DNA of 64,000 nt from Candidatus Arsenophonus lipoptenae (GCF_001534665.1 NZ_CP013920.1:694501-758500), one strand, 5' to 3'. Shown: positions 10,216 through 21,982, counted from the first letter of the stretch. A program made the numbers and translations. Notes: generated by a model not told the origin, from the sequence alone.

Positions 10216-11118
10216 TTATAAATTAGCTATTTTTAGTGCTTTTTTTACTGCTATTTGACCAACTAATGTTAATGATGTCATAGGTAATCGTAATGTATAC
10301 GATTTAATTAATCCTAATTGATAACAGGCCCATTTGATTGGAATCGGATTAGTTTCAATAAATAATTGATTATGTAATTCACTTAATCTATAATTTAATT
10401 TATATGCTTCAGCGTATTTTTTTTTCAATGCTAGTTTACATATTTTAGTCATTAATTTTGCAGCAATATTAGCTGTCACAGAAATTACTCCTTGACCACC
10501 TAATTGAATAAATTCTAATGCTGTAGCATCATCACCACTTAGCAAAATAAAATTTTCATTATTTATTAATCTACGCATACGATTAACGCGAGCTAAATCG
10601 CCACTAGCATCTTTAATGGCTATTATATTACTTAATTTTGCTAATCTTGCAACTGTTTCAGGTAATAAATCACACCCAGTACGTGATGGAATATTGTATA
10701 AAATTTGAGGCAGATTTGTTTTTTCAGCAATAGCTTTAAAATGTTGATATAATCCTTCCTGTGAAGGTTTATTATAATAAGGAGTAACTGTTAGACAAGC
10801 AAAAATACCTGTCTTTTCTAAAGATTTAATTACTGAAATTGCTTTTTTTGTGTTATTATGACTAATTCCAGCGATAATAGGAATTCTATTATGAGAATAT
10901 TTTAATGTAGTAAATATTACATCTAAGTATTCATTATAATCAAGTGTCGCTGATTCTCCAGTAGTACCAACTGATACAATAGCGGTAGTACCGTTATTAA
11001 CGTGATAATCAATTAATTTTTTTAGGCTAGTTTTATCTATCCTTCCTTGTGTATCCATTGGGGTAATAAGCGCCGCAATACTACCTCGCAAAATTCTTTT
11101 ATAAAGATTATTAAACAT
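10216..11118 (-). CDS. dapA: 4-hydroxy-tetrahydrodipicolinate synthase
   Basis: DapA condenses pyruvate with aspartate semialdehyde, the entry to diaminopimelate and lysine. The 300 aa TIM barrel shows [10 protein letters not shown], the [10 protein letters not shown] motif that positions pyruvate, [10 protein letters not shown] with the catalytic Tyr, and the Schiff-base Lys in AIKDASGD. The ATG at 11118 is preceded by AAGGA at 8 bases. It adds about 7 residues before the usual MFTGSI start. An A9 run (T9 on the plus strand near 10407) sits in the coding region. Operon with bamC, as in E. coli. Lysine feedback residues were not assessed. Confidence 0.96.
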   Translation of the reverse strand: MFNNLYKRILRGSIAALITPMDTQGRIDKTSLKKLIDYHVNNGTTAIVSVGTTGESATLDYNEYLDVIFTTLKYSHNRIPIIAGISHNNTKKAISVIKSLEKTGIFACLTVTPYYNKPSQEGLYQHFKAIAEKTNLPQILYNIPSRTGCDLLPETVARLAKLSNIIAIKDASGDLARVNRMRRLINNENFILLSGDDATALEFIQLGGQGVISVTANIAAKLMTKICKLALKKKYAEAYKLNYRLSELHNQLFIETNPIPIKWACYQLGLIKSYTLRLPMTSLTLVGQIAVKKALKIANL

Positions 11119-11638
11119 AATATATCCTTATTTAATTATTTTATATTTATGATTTATATTTTATGTTTTGATATCTATCAAAATAAATATTTTTTATAAA
11201 TATATTTAATTTTATTACTATGAAATAAAAAAATATGTTACTACTTAAATTTTTAATATATTATTTTTGTTTATATAATTTATTTAAATTTAAAAAATAA
11301 AATAGATTTGTAATTTTATGTAAAAATTATATAAAAACAATATAATACAAATAAATGCATGTCTATTTTAAATAATATTTATATAAGATTATAGTGATAA
11401 TAGTGAAATTAAACTAGTACGAGATGTAGATTATAATATATAATATAGAATATAATAATAAGGCATAAAAATTGATAAATAGTGTGACTTATTGATTATT
11501 TAAAATAAATATGGCAGTAAAAATAATAAAATATAATTTACTGCAAAATAACTTATTAAAAAATATAATATTTTTGTGGTAAGTATTTAATACATTAAGG
11601 TATATCTGTATATAAATTTATTCAAAAGGATATTTTTA
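11119..11638. other. Gap between divergent dapA and bcp
   Basis: About 520 AT-rich bases. E. coli carries gcvR between dapA and bcp, divergent from dapA. I found no recognisable GcvR segment. The promoters of dapA and bcp must lie here. Confidence 0.55.
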
Positions 11639-12109
11639 ATGATTAGATTAAAAATAGGTGATAAAGCACCATTTTTTAGCTTGCCTAATCAGGAAGGTAA
11701 AATAATTCAATTATCTAATTATTTTAATAAAAGAGTTTTAATTTATTTTTATCCTAAAGCAATGACACCAGGATGTACCATCCAAGCTTGTAAATTAAGA
11801 GACGATATATATAAATTTCAACAAATGAATGTTGAAATTGTTGGTATAAGTACTGATAAATTTGAAAAATTATTGCTTTTTGCTAAAAAAGAAATGCTAA
11901 ATTTTACTTTATTATCTGATCATAAGCATGATGTTGTAAAAAAATTTGGTGTATGGGGTATAAAAAAATTAATGGGAAAAACTGTTTATAGTGTACATCG
12001 TATTAGTTTCTTAATAAATACTAAAGGTGAAATTGAATATATATTTGATAAATTTAAAACATCTAATCATCACCAAATTGTATTAAATTATTTAAATCTT
12101 CATTCGTGA
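11639..12109 (+). CDS. bcp: Thioredoxin-dependent thiol peroxidase (BCP/PrxQ family)
   Basis: Bcp is a cytosolic peroxiredoxin that reduces hydrogen peroxide and organic peroxides with thioredoxin. The 156 aa match the family length. YPKAMTPGCTIQACKLRD contains the peroxidatic Cys (TPGC) and the resolving Cys five residues later, as in E. coli Bcp. The motifs NFTLLSDHKHDVVKKFGVWG and HRISFLI follow. A clear AAGGA precedes the ATG. The gene ends in TGA, showing that TGA is used as a stop in this genome. It is convergent with perM. Likely an antioxidant defence that remained after gene loss. Confidence 0.96.
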   Translation: MIRLKIGDKAPFFSLPNQEGKIIQLSNYFNKRVLIYFYPKAMTPGCTIQACKLRDDIYKFQQMNVEIVGISTDKFEKLLLFAKKEMLNFTLLSDHKHDVVKKFGVWGIKKLMGKTVYSVHRISFLINTKGEIEYIFDKFKTSNHHQIVLNYLNLHS

Positions 12110-12190
12110 GGATCGAAAGGATATATTATAGAATAATGAATAAATTTTATTACTACTAAATTTATCTATTTATTATATTATCTTTATCTA

Positions 12191-13240
12191 TCAGGATCTT
12201 TCAGGGCATACATCTAAAATAGCTTTAATTAAAGTTGCTAATGGAATAGCAAAAAATACTCCCCAAAATCCCCAAAGACCACCAAATACTACTATAGATA
12301 AAATAATAATAAGTGGATGTAAATTAACTATTTCAGAAAAAATAATTGGAACTAATAGATTGCCATCTAATCCTTGAATAATTAGATAAGTGATGAGTAA
12401 AGTACAAAATTCAGATCCAACCCCCCATTGGAATAATGCAACTAATACTACTGGTATAGTGACAACAATTGCCCCAATATATGGTATCAATACTGAAATA
12501 CTAATAATTACTGATAAAAATAATGAATACCGTAATTCTAAAATAATAAATGATATATAAGAAAATAAACCAACAATGATCATTTCTATTACTTTACCAC
12601 GTATGTAATTAGTAATTTGTTTATTCATTTTTTGCCAAACTTGTCCTACTAATAATCTATCTTTAGGTAAAATACGTTGTAGTCCATTTATTATGTTTGT
12701 TTTATCTTTTAATAAAAAAAATATTATAAAAGGTACTAAAACTAAATATATTGCTATCGTGATAATACCAATAAGTGAAGCGACAGAATATTTAACTACA
12801 GATTCACCTAATGTGGATAAGCGGTTTCTTAAATTATTCAGAATCATATCTATGATACCAACATCAACTAAATCAGGATATCTTTCAGGTAACGCTTTAG
12901 CATATTTATTAAAGCTATTTACCATTGAAGGTAAATCTAATAATAAATTCATTCCTTGTTGCCAGATGATTGGTACAATAATTAAAAAAAACATAGCACT
13001 AATACTTATAAAAAATATAAATACAATAGACACAGAAGTTAATCTTGATAAACCTAAAGCACTTAATTGTTGTGTAGGTCCCTCTAGTAAATAAGCTAAT
13101 ACAATAGACACTAATAATGGAGCTAAAATATCATGAAAAAATAATATTATGCAAAAACCCATTACTATACTGATAAATAATGCAACTATTTGCGGGTCTG
13201 AAAATCTTTTTTTATACCATGTTAAAAACATATCGAACAT
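12191..13240 (-). CDS. perM: AI-2E family inner-membrane transporter PerM
   Basis: PerM (YfgO) is a multi-spanning inner-membrane protein of the AI-2E/PerM superfamily with an unsettled substrate; a permease role is only inferred. The 349 aa (E. coli 353) show about eight hydrophobic segments. These include paired helices at residues 14-50, a long soluble middle segment (about 75-145), and the conserved end PLIIILSIVVFGGLWGFWGV then FAIPLATLIKA. The start at 13240 follows CTGGAGTGA. In E. coli perM lies in the bcp-perM-hda neighbourhood, and here the hda remnant lies just upstream, so the order is ancestral. Confidence 0.9.
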   Translation of the reverse strand: MFDMFLTWYKKRFSDPQIVALFISIVMGFCIILFFHDILAPLLVSIVLAYLLEGPTQQLSALGLSRLTSVSIVFIFFISISAMFFLIIVPIIWQQGMNLLLDLPSMVNSFNKYAKALPERYPDLVDVGIIDMILNNLRNRLSTLGESVVKYSVASLIGIITIAIYLVLVPFIIFFLLKDKTNIINGLQRILPKDRLLVGQVWQKMNKQITNYIRGKVIEMIIVGLFSYISFIILELRYSLFLSVIISISVLIPYIGAIVVTIPVVLVALFQWGVGSEFCTLLITYLIIQGLDGNLLVPIIFSEIVNLHPLIIILSIVVFGGLWGFWGVFFAIPLATLIKAILDVCPERS

Positions 13241-13623
13241 ATATATTCACTCCAGAATGAGGCGAAAATCTATCAAATTAAAATAATTGATATCAAAATT
13301 ATGCGTTTTTGATATATTATCATTTAGTAAATAGTATTTATTATAAAAATATTATTTTAAAATTTAATTATTTATAAATTATATGCTAGTTTATAGTATT
13401 TGTTAATAATGATAAACTAATTATAAATTTTATATAAATTTCATAAATTTTAATTATATTTTTGTATAATTTTATTGACTATAAGATATTATTTTTAAAT
13501 AAGTTAGTTTAATGAAATTAAATATTTTATCATTATTTATGATATCTAAATTATTTAAATATTAAAAATAATAAAATGAGCAATTTAATTGTTAAAAATT
13601 TAATTTTAAAAGATAATTTTTAA
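13241..13623. other. Gap upstream of perM
   Basis: About 380 AT-rich bases between perM and the hda remnant. Near 13290-13318 an inverted repeat of ATATCAAAA and TTTTGATAT flanks TTATGCGT. It is a possible hairpin or operator in the perM leader. Nothing else is recognisable; E. coli has yfgD (arsC-like) in this area, of which I see no trace. Confidence 0.45.
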
Positions 13624-14329
13624 TTAAAGTTTCAAAATATTTTTATAAATGAGATAGTTAGTTTTCAATGTGCAACAATAGAGTCATGATCTAATTTATC
13701 TAATATAGCGAGTAATATGCTAGTTTTTCTATTTAAACGATTTAATACAAATATAATAACTTCCTTTAGATAATTTAAAACCGCGTAACTGGGCACGTAT
13801 TTGTAGTGCTTTTATTTTATCTTTATCACTAAGTGGATAAAGAGTTTATATATCTGCCCCAGTAAGCCTAGAAGCTAAATCAGGTAATGATATATTAATT
13901 AATTTTGGTGATGCTTTATTACCTGTAATTAATAAACAGGAATTACCATATTCTATTATGGATTATATAAATTAAAGATTGCCATTTCCCACTTACTGTT
14001 ATTAACAATGCGATGAATATTATCAATACAAACTAGCATTAAGTGTTCCACACCATCTAAAACATTAGGTATGAAATGACTATATTTATTTAAAGGTAAT
14101 ATAATAAGTAACTGCCTTATTTTTTTTGATAATTTATTACATGCAGCATGTAATAAATGGCCTTTACTACTAACTTCTTGATGTGACTAGAAATAAATAT
14201 AGCTATAAACTTTGTTGATTAATTGCAGATTTAATAATAATAAAAAGCTATTTTTACAGTAATAAAACTATTAAATGTTTTATAATCAGGAGCGAATAGT
14301 AATATAAGTTGAGATATTATTATATTCAG
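13624..14329 (-). pseudogene. hda: Decayed hda (DnaA-related regulator of initiation)
   Basis: The minus strand carries a nearly full-length but broken hda. Readable pieces, in order, are LILLFAPDYKTFNSF, then SKGHLLHAACNKLS (the Walker A region, with its glycines lost), VLDGVEHLMLVCIDNI (Walker B), KWEMAIFNLYN, LLITGNK, LPDLASRL, PLSDKDKIKALQIRAQLRGF and a final NILKL before TAA at 13624-13626. They match E. coli Hda throughout but lie in different frames with several stops. The span of 706 bases fits the 233-codon gene. The unusual CTG start of E. coli hda is still visible at 14329, with GAGGT just upstream. Loss of Hda removes regulatory inactivation of DnaA. Confidence 0.92.
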
Positions 14330-15460
14330 AATCACCTCTATTTTAATAAAAAATAATACATATAATTTAATATAAAAGTTTTAATTTTACTAATTTAAAT
14401 ATATTTTTTATAATTTATATAACTAATATTTTATTAGTTTACTAATGTTAAAAACATAATAATTTTTAATTAAATTATTATAATTATATCTTATATAAGA
14501 TATAATTATTATTTTATCATATATAGTATTTTTATTTTTAATAAAATATTTTGAAATAGCGTTTATAATATAACAATTAATTATCAATTAAATATGGATT
14601 TTTGTAAATTTTATATAAATGATTAAAATAATAACCTATTTTAATTATAAAAATTGTAAGACACTCATCAATTAAAATAAAAATTACTATAAGTTTAACC
14701 ATTATAGATTTAACCGTTATATAACACATAACAATAACCGTTTATATCATACTTACCTATAAAATAATAAAAGTTAACTATTATAATTCTCTATTTTAGA
14801 AACAACTTCTATGGTATGATGAAATCATTTAAAAATATGTAATTAGATAATTTAATTTTATGTATAAATAAAAATATTCTTTCAAAAAAAATTAAAAAAA
14901 ATTTATTAATTTTTTGATAGTTATTTTTACTGAATTATAAAATTCTTTAGTATCTTTAATTAATTATTTTAAATTATTATTTAACTTTATATACTGAATA
15001 TATTACTTAATTTTTGCTTTTAAAAAAATTAATATTAATACTGTTTTTTATAAAAATAGTTTAATATTTATATAGGATGATTTACTTAAAAATTATTTTA
15101 AGTAGCTATTTTTTGTTTTAGTAAAATTTAATTATAAAATCGATTTATAATATTTTAATTATATTATAAAATAATTAAGATTTTTATTTCTATAATCATA
15201 AATTCTTGTATTTTAAATTTATTAAAATTATTAAAAATATTTAATATATGTATATTTATTTAAAAATTTAAAAAAATAATTAGAAATCTAAAGGAGTTGA
15301 TAATTAATTAATAGTTTATTATTAATAATAAATTAGAATACAGTTATCAAATAATTAGTTTTGTATTAAAAATAATAGTTATTGCTAGATAAAATAGTTA
15401 TAGTTATTTATATATTTTTATATAATAAGTAATTCTTATCTTTCTAATTAAGGTTATCTA
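14330..15460. other. 1.1-kb AT-rich gap upstream of speG
   Basis: No gene is recognisable on either strand. In E. coli uraA and upp precede hda, and I looked for both without success. A well-formed AAGGAG at about 15291 is followed by TTGATAATTAATTAA, a four-codon frame, possibly the fossil start of a lost gene. Promoter elements for speG cannot be distinguished from the background. Confidence 0.5.
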
Positions 15461-16036
15461 ATGTCTACTGATAAATCTAATGAGTCAATTACATTACGAC
15501 CATTAGAACGTGAAGATCTACCATTCATTCATCAATTAGATAATAACGCTAGCGTAATGCGTTATTGGTTTGAGGAACCTTATGAAGCCTTTGTTGAATT
15601 AAGCGATTTATATGATAAACATATTCATGATCAACTAGAACGTAGATTTATTATTGAACATAAAGGAACTAAAATTGGATTAATTGAATTAGTAGAAATA
15701 AATTATATTCATAGAAGAGCTGAAATTGGTATTATTATTGATCCTGCATTTCAAGGTAAGGGATATGCTGCTAAAGCTACCAACTTAGCAATGGATTACG
15801 CATTTTCAGTATTAAATTTATATAAAGTTTACTTGATTGTGGATAAAGAAAATACAAAGGCTATGCATATTTACAAAAAATTAGGTTTTCGTATTGAAGG
15901 TGATTTAATTGATGAATTTTTTATCAATGGAAAATATCGTACAGTTATTAGAATGAGCATCTTTCAACATCAATATAGTGAAATAAAGAAATCTTTGTTT
16001 ATAAAAAATAATAAAATAAATGAAAGTCATTATTAA
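15461..16036 (+). CDS. speG: Spermidine N(1)-acetyltransferase
   Basis: SpeG is a GNAT-fold enzyme that acetylates spermidine and spermine with acetyl-CoA, preventing polyamine toxicity. The 191 aa (E. coli 186) contain [29 protein letters not shown], the acetyl-CoA loop [10 protein letters not shown], and [20 protein letters not shown] then GFRIEG. The start follows AAGG at 7 bases. The last ~15 residues are AT-biased and not conserved. It lies 52 bp before ppk in the same direction, a pairing not seen in E. coli, so the two were probably joined by deletion. Keeping a polyamine-detoxifying enzyme in a reduced genome suggests significant polyamine exposure; that is inference. Confidence 0.95.
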   Translation: MSTDKSNESITLRPLEREDLPFIHQLDNNASVMRYWFEEPYEAFVELSDLYDKHIHDQLERRFIIEHKGTKIGLIELVEINYIHRRAEIGIIIDPAFQGKGYAAKATNLAMDYAFSVLNLYKVYLIVDKENTKAMHIYKKLGFRIEGDLIDEFFINGKYRTVIRMSIFQHQYSEIKKSLFIKNNKINESHY

Positions 16037-16088
16037 TTAAAAATTAAGTAAGTTATAGCAGTATATTACTACTGTTTATGGAGTAAGG

Positions 16089-18167
16089 ATGTATCAAGAT
16101 CTTATTTATACTGAAAAAGAGATTAGTTGGCTTTCATTTAATGAACGAGTGTTACAAGAAGCAGCAGATAAAAGAAATCCATTAATTGAACGTATGCGGT
16201 TTTTGGGTATTTATTCAAATAATCTTGAGGAGTTTTATAAAATTCGATTTTCTGATGTAAAACGACGCATACTAATTAATGAAGAAAGAGGAACAGCATC
16301 TAATTCAAGAAAGTTGTTAAAAAAAATTGAAAGTAAAGTTGCTCAAATGGATCGCGAATTTGATTTTTTATATAATGAATTATTATTTGAAATGGCTCGT
16401 AACCAAATTTTTTTAATTAATGAGCGACAAATTTCATCAAATCAACAAATTTGGTTACGACAATTTTTTCGTCAGCAACTCCGTCAGTATATTACTCCTA
16501 TATTAATAACTCAAGAAATTGATTTAGTTGAATTTTTAAAAGATGATAACACTTATTTAGCTGTTGAGATTATTCAAAATAATAATATACAGTATGCTTT
16601 ATTAGAAATCCCAGCTGGCAAACAACCTAGATTTATTCATTTACCACCCGATACTTCTAAAAAAAGAAAATCAATGATATTGCTAGATAATATTTTACGT
16701 TATTGTCTGGACGAAATTTTTAAATGTTTTTTTGACTACAAGGCATTAAATGCTTATGCCATGAAAATGACACGTGATGCGGAATATGATTTAACTACAG
16801 AAATGGAATCTAGTATGTTGGAATTAATGTCATCTAGTTTAAAACAACGTCTTAATGCTGAACCAGTTCGTTTTGTTTATCAGAGTAATATGCCTGATGA
16901 AATGGTAGAATTATTAAAAAAAAAACTTGGTTTATGTAATGATGATTCAGTTATTGCTGGTGGACGATATCATAATTTTAAGGATTTCATGAAATTTCCT
17001 AATAAAGGAAACAAAAACTTACTTAATAAGCCATTAATTAGGTTACGTCATCGCCGTTTTGATGACTTACGTAATGGATTTGATGTTATTAGAGAAAAGG
17101 ATGTTCTGCTCTATTATCCTTATTACACTTTTGAACATACTATAGAATTATTACGCCAGGCCTCTTTTGATCCAAAAGTTTTAACAATAAAAATAAATAT
17201 TTATCGTGTAGCTAAGGATTCACGTATTATTGGATCTATGATCCATGCTGCTCATAATGGTAAAAAAGTTACTGTAGTAGTTGAATTACAAGCTAGATTT
17301 GATGAAGAGGCTAATATTCATTGGGCTAAGCATCTCACTGAAGCTGGAGTACATGTTATTTTTTCTGCCCCAGGACTTAAAATTCATGCGAAGCTTTTCA
17401 TGATTTCTAGGCTTGAACAAAATAAAATTATTCGTTATGTCCATATTGGAACTGGAAATTTTAATGAAAAAACTGCTTTGCTTTATACTGATTATTCTTT
17501 ATTGACAGCAAATCAGACAATTACCAATGAGGTAAGAAGAGTATTTAATTTTATTGAAAATCCTTATAGACCTGTAACTTTTGAAAATTTAATGGTTTCG
17601 CCACAAAATATGCGTGCAAAATTAACGCAACTAATAAATAGAGAAATTAATAACGCAAAAGCTGGTAATATTGCTTTTATATCATTAAAAATTAATAACT
17701 TAGATGATAAAGAATTAATTAATCATCTTTATAATGCTTCAAATATTGGCGTAAAAATTCGTATTTTAATTCGTGGTATGTGTTCTTTAGTTCCTGGTAT
17801 AGTTAATTTTAGTGAAAATATTCAAGTTACTAGCATTATCGATCGGTTTCTTGAACATGATAGAGTATATGTATTTAGTAATAATGGTAACGAAGATGTT
17901 TTTATTTCATCAGCTGATTTAATGACCCGAAATATCGATTTTCGTATTGAAGTTGCAGTGAAATTAGTAGATCAACAATTAAAACAACGTGTCCTTGATA
18001 TTCTTGAATTGCAATTTAATGATACTGTAAAAGCACGTTATATTGATAAGAATTTGACTAATCGTTATGTGCCACGTGGAAATAAACGTAAAATACAATC
18101 TCAACTTGCTATATACAATTATTTAAGATTATTAGAACATCCAGATATATTAAAGCTAAATAAATAA
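16089..18167 (+). CDS. ppk: Polyphosphate kinase
   Basis: PPK1 reversibly polymerises the ATP gamma-phosphate into inorganic polyphosphate. The 692 aa (E. coli 688) include the N-terminal helical domain ([31 protein letters not shown]), the head domain, and two PLD-like catalytic domains. The autophosphorylated His is in [12 protein letters not shown]. The second catalytic His is in [13 protein letters not shown], and [10 protein letters not shown] is present. A run of ten A at 16916-16925 (Leu-Lys-Lys-Lys-Leu) is prone to slippage. The start ATG follows GGAGTAAGG. E. coli ppx follows ppk; here no intact ppx remains. Confidence 0.97.
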   Translation: MYQDLIYTEKEISWLSFNERVLQEAADKRNPLIERMRFLGIYSNNLEEFYKIRFSDVKRRILINEERGTASNSRKLLKKIESKVAQMDREFDFLYNELLFEMARNQIFLINERQISSNQQIWLRQFFRQQLRQYITPILITQEIDLVEFLKDDNTYLAVEIIQNNNIQYALLEIPAGKQPRFIHLPPDTSKKRKSMILLDNILRYCLDEIFKCFFDYKALNAYAMKMTRDAEYDLTTEMESSMLELMSSSLKQRLNAEPVRFVYQSNMPDEMVELLKKKLGLCNDDSVIAGGRYHNFKDFMKFPNKGNKNLLNKPLIRLRHRRFDDLRNGFDVIREKDVLLYYPYYTFEHTIELLRQASFDPKVLTIKINIYRVAKDSRIIGSMIHAAHNGKKVTVVVELQARFDEEANIHWAKHLTEAGVHVIFSAPGLKIHAKLFMISRLEQNKIIRYVHIGTGNFNEKTALLYTDYSLLTANQTITNEVRRVFNFIENPYRPVTFENLMVSPQNMRAKLTQLINREINNAKAGNIAFISLKINNLDDKELINHLYNASNIGVKIRILIRGMCSLVPGIVNFSENIQVTSIIDRFLEHDRVYVFSNNGNEDVFISSADLMTRNIDFRIEVAVKLVDQQLKQRVLDILELQFNDTVKARYIDKNLTNRYVPRGNKRKIQSQLAIYNYLRLLEHPDILKLNK

Positions 18168-18511
18168 TATTATAGATACAAGATTTAAATGCCTAAATAG
18201 AAGAATATTAATTTAATTTTCAATTGATTTCTTACAAAGAAATTATATTAATATATAATTACAGTGTAATTTAAACTGATTAACTATTAATGCAAAATTA
18301 ATTCAATAAGCTTCAATTTAATTAATGTTGTGCATTTGATATTTAAAGGCATTAAACTTAATATAGTAGATAATCATTTGAATTAACTTATAATAGAATA
18401 AGTTAATCAATATTTTTAAAACAAGAAAATCATCAAATTATTTATGATAATTATTATAAAATTCTGATGAAACTAATTTAGTTAAACTTATATTACTGTA
18501 CTTATATGTTG
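18168..18511. other. Gap downstream of ppk
   Basis: About 340 bases where ppx would stand in E. coli. A start-like ATGCCT at 18189 and short plus-strand pieces such as NVVHLIFKGIKL vaguely recall the Ppx N-terminus, but the match is too weak for a pseudogene call. Otherwise nothing is recognisable. Confidence 0.4.
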
Positions 18512-18958
18512 TCAAACTATGGGTTTTACATTTAAAGTATTACCATTAATTGAAATAATTTCTACTTTAGTGCCTATTATTAACTCCATTTCACAATAAG
18601 TACGCCAACTACTATCGTTTATTTTCACTCTGCTATAACCATTATTAGTTGGTTCAATCAGTATTACTCGTAATCCAATCATATTTTGATTTCGTTGATT
18701 TGGTAGTCCTTTTTGTGGTTTACAAATCTTGTTTAACCAATACCACCAAAAAAGCACGGAAATAATAGTTGAAATTAAAAAAATAAAAACTTGGATTTCT
18801 AAACTGAGTGGGATTAACCAGACAATAATTCCAACTATGATAGCTGCAATACCACTCCATAATAAGTAGCCGTTTGCAATTAACGTTTCAATTGCTAGCA
18901 ATAAACAACTAACTGATATCCAAAATTCGTATGCTTCTTTTGTAATTTGTTTTATCAT
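18512..18958 (-). CDS. ybbJ: NfeD-family inner-membrane protein
   Basis: The 148 aa match E. coli YbbJ. Two to three hydrophobic segments come first (about residues 12-70: LLLAIETLIANGYLLWSG, then IAAIIVGIIVWLIPLSLEIQ). A small soluble OB-fold follows, with NQNMIGLRVILIEP, GYSRVKINDSSWRTYCE and the end NGNTLNVKPIV. NfeD proteins normally pair with an adjacent SPFH/stomatin partner, QmcA in E. coli, to affect membrane protein quality control and microdomains. No qmcA is found upstream; the next 1.4 kb are empty. The window does contain SPFH proteins HflK and HflC elsewhere. A missing partner makes its present role uncertain. Confidence 0.85.
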   Translation of the reverse strand: MIKQITKEAYEFWISVSCLLLAIETLIANGYLLWSGIAAIIVGIIVWLIPLSLEIQVFIFLISTIISVLFWWYWLNKICKPQKGLPNQRNQNMIGLRVILIEPTNNGYSRVKINDSSWRTYCEMELIIGTKVEIISINGNTLNVKPIV

Positions 18959-20342
18959 AGTTAATTTCCTAATAAGTATCGATTTTATTTCATTAAAACA
19001 TGAATAACACTAATAATACTTATTATATTACTGGTCATTAATAAAATTATTTTTTATATATTAAAAATATAATTGATCTATACTATAATTTTCTTCTTAT
19101 AAATACAAGAATTTATATTTCTATTGTTATTTATATAATAATTGAATAGTTTTTTATAATTTTATCAAATCATAACATAGAAAATTTATTAATTTTAAGT
19201 TTAGTAATATATAATTAATTATTATTGTTTATGATGGCATGGTTATTCCTTTTCGAATACTTATTAGTTATAATAAAATTATTTATTAATTATGTAGTTT
19301 TATTATATTTGATATTTATCATTTATTATAAATTAATTTTTTATTTATTGAATTAAAATGTGTTTGTTAAAATTGATTTATAGTTTTAATTATTTTAAAT
19401 AATATTTTTTTAAGAAATTAAGTATCTCAAATCCAATTTTACAATTATAGTTATTTAAATTATTTTTATTTTAAATAAACAAATTTTTTGACACACTTTA
19501 TTATAAGATTATTACGATAATTTTATATATCGTAATAATAATATTTAATACTATATAACTTAATAATTTGAAATTTACGCTAATTTCATGTCTTTATATT
19601 AAATTTTTAAAAAAATTATATATTGTTATATATATGACAATATGATTAGTAAATAAAAATAATATTTATGAATACATTATATATTTTAGATTATATTTTT
19701 AGAAAATTACAGTTTTTTATGCTATATCTTATTTTTATTTAATTAAAAACTATTTTTTATTTTGTTTTTGATGTCTTTAGGTATGTTACTTTTATTTATT
19801 GTTGGAATTTTTTGAAATTTATAAAAAATTAAAATTATATTAGTTTTATATTTTATTTTTATGTAATATTATAATTGATTAATGCTATAATTAAATATAA
19901 ATAAATGTATCATATTAAAAAATTATTGATAATAATCAAAAATAAATATTTTATATTTACTATAAGATAGATACTGGTTATTCAAAATATTGTATTTATA
20001 TGAATACATCTAAATATAATTATTATAAAAAAGTATTTTTTAATTAAAATTATTTTTATTTGAAAGTGTTAATTTAATAAATATTTTTAAATAATTTTAA
20101 TTTAATAATATCAAAACTTACTGAAAGAATATTTAATATAAATTGTAAAGATCATAAAATTAAACTACATAAAACATTTTAATAAATAAATTTAATTTAA
20201 AACTTAAAATATGTTTATAGATAAAATGATGATACAAGTTTAAATTATTATTACTATTACTGCTAGTAATATCTATCTTGTTATTTTAATTAATATTTAT
20301 ATTATACGTAAATTATTTTAATCATATTAATCAAGATGTTTT
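18959..20342. other. 1.4-kb AT-rich gap between divergent ybbJ and murJ
   Basis: This is the longest empty stretch. The partner gene qmcA would be expected upstream of ybbJ on the minus strand, but no SPFH motif is readable. On the minus strand near 19225-19250, AAAAGGAATAACC precedes ATG CCA TCA TAA, a strong ribosome site with an immediately closed frame, perhaps a fossil start. Everything else looks random and A/T-dominated. Confidence 0.55.
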
Positions 20343-21878
20343 ATGAATTTATTCAAATCATTAGTATCTGTAAGTATTATAACTATATTTTCTAGAATAT
20401 TAGGCTTTATTCGAGATACTTTTATTGCTCATTTTTTTGGTGCCAGTGTAGTAACTGATGCTTTTTTTATCTCCTTTAAATTACCAAATATTTTACGAAG
20501 AATTTTTGCAGAAGGAGCATTCTCTCAATCATTTATTCCTATTTTAGGGGAATACAAAAACAAAGAACATATTGATACAATACGCAATTTTATTTCTTAT
20601 GTTGCTGGATTATTAATATTAATTTTATTTATTATTACAGTATTAGGAATTTTAGTTGCACCATGGATTATTTATATTATTGCACCTGGTTTTATTGATA
20701 TTCCTGATAAATTTGATTTAACGGTACGTTTATTTAGAATTACTTTCCCTTATATTTTATTTATTTCCTTGGTGTCTTTTATTAGCTCTATTTTAAATAC
20801 TTGGAATAAATTTTCTGTTCCTGCTTTTTCTCCTATTTTATTAAACATTAGTATGATTATGTCAATGTTATTTTTAGTGCCATATTGTGAATTTCCTATT
20901 TTAGCATTAAGTTGGGGAGTTTTTATAGGTGGAATTTTACAGTTATTATATCAAATTCCATTTTTAAAAGGAATGGGTTTATTAGTTTTACCTCGTATTT
21001 CTATGCAACATATAGGTGTATTAAGAGTAATAAAGTTAATGGGATCTGCTATTATAGGTGTTTCAATAAGTCAAATTTCTTTAATGATCAATACTGTGTT
21101 GGCATCATTTTTAGAATCTGGTTCTATTTCATGGATTTATTATGCTGACAGATTAATGGAAATACCATCTGGTATATTAGGATCAACAATTGGAACTATA
21201 TTATTACCTTCTTTATCAAAAAGTTTTTCAACTGGTAATTACAGAGAATATCAGTGTTTAATAAATTGGGGATTGCGACTTTGTTTTTTATTAGCTCTTC
21301 CTTGCACTATTGTACTAGCTATTTTTGCCAAACCATTAATAATATCACTATTTCAGTATGGTAATTTTAGTTCGTATGATACCACAATGACTTTCCGCGC
21401 ATTAATTGCATACTGTATTGGTCTAATGGGATTAATTATAGTAAGAATATTAGCAACTGTTTTTTATTCCAGAAAAGATATTAAAACTCCTATTAAAATA
21501 GCTTTTGTTAGTTTAATCTTAACGCAATTAATGAATATTATTTTTATTAAATTATTACAACATGTTGGATTGATTTTATCAATTAGTTTATCAGCATGTA
21601 TAAATGCATTCATGCTATATTGGCAATTACTTCGTCAAGGTATATTTATTCCATCATTAAATTGGGGTAATTTTTTGTTAAAATTAAGCGCTTCATTAAT
21701 GATTATGACTATTATATTAGTATTAATATTACAATATATCCCATTATGGGAAGAAGAAATTATGTTGATAAGAATATCTTGGTTATTAATTGTATTTTTT
21801 ATAGGTATAATTAGTTATTTTATTGCATTATTTGTTTTTGGGTTTCGTTTACGCGATTTTTCACTAAGTGTTATGTAG
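20343..21878 (+). CDS. murJ: Lipid II flippase
   Basis: MurJ (MviN) is an inner-membrane MOP-superfamily flippase that moves lipid II to the periplasm for wall synthesis. The 511 aa equal the E. coli size. The family N-terminus is clear: [39 protein letters not shown] and [11 protein letters not shown]. About fourteen hydrophobic helices follow, with the conserved [20 protein letters not shown] segment near residues 262-281 and LLPSLSKSF. The charged residues of the central cavity (RD near residue 24, the Arg-Arg-Ile-Phe stretch) are retained. It works with RodA and PBP2 encoded nearby. The ribosome site is weak. Confidence 0.96.
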   Translation: MNLFKSLVSVSIITIFSRILGFIRDTFIAHFFGASVVTDAFFISFKLPNILRRIFAEGAFSQSFIPILGEYKNKEHIDTIRNFISYVAGLLILILFIITVLGILVAPWIIYIIAPGFIDIPDKFDLTVRLFRITFPYILFISLVSFISSILNTWNKFSVPAFSPILLNISMIMSMLFLVPYCEFPILALSWGVFIGGILQLLYQIPFLKGMGLLVLPRISMQHIGVLRVIKLMGSAIIGVSISQISLMINTVLASFLESGSISWIYYADRLMEIPSGILGSTIGTILLPSLSKSFSTGNYREYQCLINWGLRLCFLLALPCTIVLAIFAKPLIISLFQYGNFSSYDTTMTFRALIAYCIGLMGLIIVRILATVFYSRKDIKTPIKIAFVSLILTQLMNIIFIKLLQHVGLILSISLSACINAFMLYWQLLRQGIFIPSLNWGNFLLKLSASLMIMTIILVLILQYIPLWEEEIMLIRISWLLIVFFIGIISYFIALFVFGFRLRDFSLSVM

Positions 21879-21982
21879 TTTACAAGCGGTATAATTATCT
21901 TACAATCAGTATAATTATATTAATTTTGATTGTTAAATATGATTTTTCATTTAAAATAAAGAAGTATTATCAGTATTAGAAA

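Noticed and set aside
18168-18400. Possible ppx remnant after ppk
   Set aside because: ATGCCT and a few scattered residues agree, but different frames are needed every few codons and no Ppx signature survives.
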